From Sphingomonas qomolangmaensis (GTDB taxonomy: Bacteria > Pseudomonadota > Alphaproteobacteria > Sphingomonadales > Sphingomonadaceae): DNA of 64,000 bases. The stretch covers positions 992,001 through 1,056,000 of the forward strand of contig NZ_CP101740.1 of NCBI RefSeq assembly GCF_024496245.1, given 5' to 3'. Below the pieces are notes generated by a model. That model had not been told where the DNA came from. It did not search any database and was given only the letters and a program-made list of their open reading frames with translations. Both the position numbers and the translations under genes were made by a program. Shown in pieces: positions 63,658 to 64,000 of the stretch. Within the stretch, counting starts at the first letter, position 1. Every line of letters starts with the position of its first letter.

Positions 63658-64000
63658 ATGCCGATCAAGACGCTTTCCCCCGCCGACGCCCGCGCCGCCA
63701 TCGATTCGGGTGCGCGGCTCGTCGACATCCGCAATGCCGACGAACATGCGCGGTTGCGCATTCCCGGCGCGATCCACCTGCCGCTGGCCCGCGTCGGCGA
63801 CCTGCCCCGAGGGCCCCAGCCTGTCGTCTTCCATTGCCGCTCGGGCGCGCGCACATCGGGCAACGCGGCATTGCTGGCACATGCAGCGGGCGACGCCCCC
63901 GCCTTCGTCCTCGATGGCGGGATCGATGCCTGGCGCGGCGGCGGGCATCCGGTCATCGCCGATCGCTCGCAGCCGATCGAGATCATGCGCCAGGTCCAAA
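63658..64000 (+). CDS. rhodanese-domain protein, N-terminal part
   Basis: Open to the right edge of the window. The visible 114 residues are a rhodanese domain: LVDIRNADEHARLRIPGAIH and the active-site loop VVFHCRSGARTSGN with catalytic Cys60, then FVLDGGIDAWRGGGHPV. It accepts sulfane sulfur and passes it on to thiol acceptors. ATG at 63658 follows AAGGAC 8 bases upstream. Many relatives have a C-terminal membrane region (DUF2892), which would be beyond the edge. It probably forms an operon with bigR. Confidence 0.9.
   Translation, partial: MPIKTLSPADARAAIDSGARLVDIRNADEHARLRIPGAIHLPLARVGDLPRGPQPVVFHCRSGARTSGNAALLAHAAGDAPAFVLDGGIDAWRGGGHPVIADRSQPIEIMRQVQ

Overview
The window is GC-rich, densely coded DNA from an alphaproteobacterium, most likely a member of the Sphingomonadaceae. 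This is an inference from the protein types: an alphaproteobacterial DksA with a single zinc-finger cysteine, an RcdA/DUF1465 protein, BigR-type sulfur control, the ppiD-trpE and serS-surE-nlpD neighbourhoods, and many dispersed palindromic repeats of the kind common in sphingomonads. There is no rRNA gene to settle it. No transposase, integrase, phage gene or CRISPR array was seen.

Layout. 1-14039 (minus strand) is a storage and trehalose operon: glgE, a treS-maltokinase fusion, glgB, glgX, treZ and the start of malQ, each joined to the next by a short stop/start overlap, with a ROK sugar kinase upstream. Both known routes between alpha-glucan and trehalose are present: TreS-maltokinase to GlgE to GlgB for building, and GlgX/TreZ (with TreY presumably beyond the edge) for release. 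A tRNA-Asp with a strong terminator and an AI-2E family permease follow. 15795-24928 holds glpK, a PilZ protein, an EAL phosphodiesterase, a two-partner secretion pair (TpsB transporter, and a TpsA exoprotein with a very proline-rich stalk), an L,D-transpeptidase and an M48 protease.

25099-41229 is a fatty-acid or related acyl-CoA catabolic region: acyl-CoA synthetase, FadJ-type multifunctional protein, amidase, a pair of acyl-CoA dehydrogenases, TesB thioesterase, an SDR, an APH-like kinase, a zinc alcohol dehydrogenase, an ACAD10/11-type dehydrogenase, and a divergent tandem TetR regulator. The kinase plus the ACAD10/11-type dehydrogenase suggests a split version of the human ACAD10/ACAD11 system for 4-hydroxyacyl-CoAs. 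41244-46399 carries regulatory and envelope genes (diguanylate cyclase, RcdA, two YdcH-like proteins, PilZ, DksA, an Asn/Ser-rich protein with a sorting-like tail, a host-attachment family protein).

46494-62338 is mostly housekeeping: serS, surE, nlpD, a potassium channel, rimO, a leucyl aminopeptidase, tpiA, ppiD, trpE, and trpGDC. Right at the end (62381-64000) is a compact sulfide/persulfide module: an ETHE1-like persulfide dioxygenase divergent from a BigR-type repressor and a rhodanese, with a perfect inverted repeat over the promoter.

At least four families of imperfect palindromic repeats (about 70-180 bp) are scattered between genes. Several have changed genes: one supplies the last 35 codons of trpG and the ribosome-binding region of trpD, and another sits inside the 5' end of nlpD next to an in-frame 12-bp minisatellite encoding its signal peptide. 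These repeats, the split ACAD10/11 module, the enlarged GlgE and the TPS/transpeptidase locus are the most interesting features. Nothing here proves a wholly new system.
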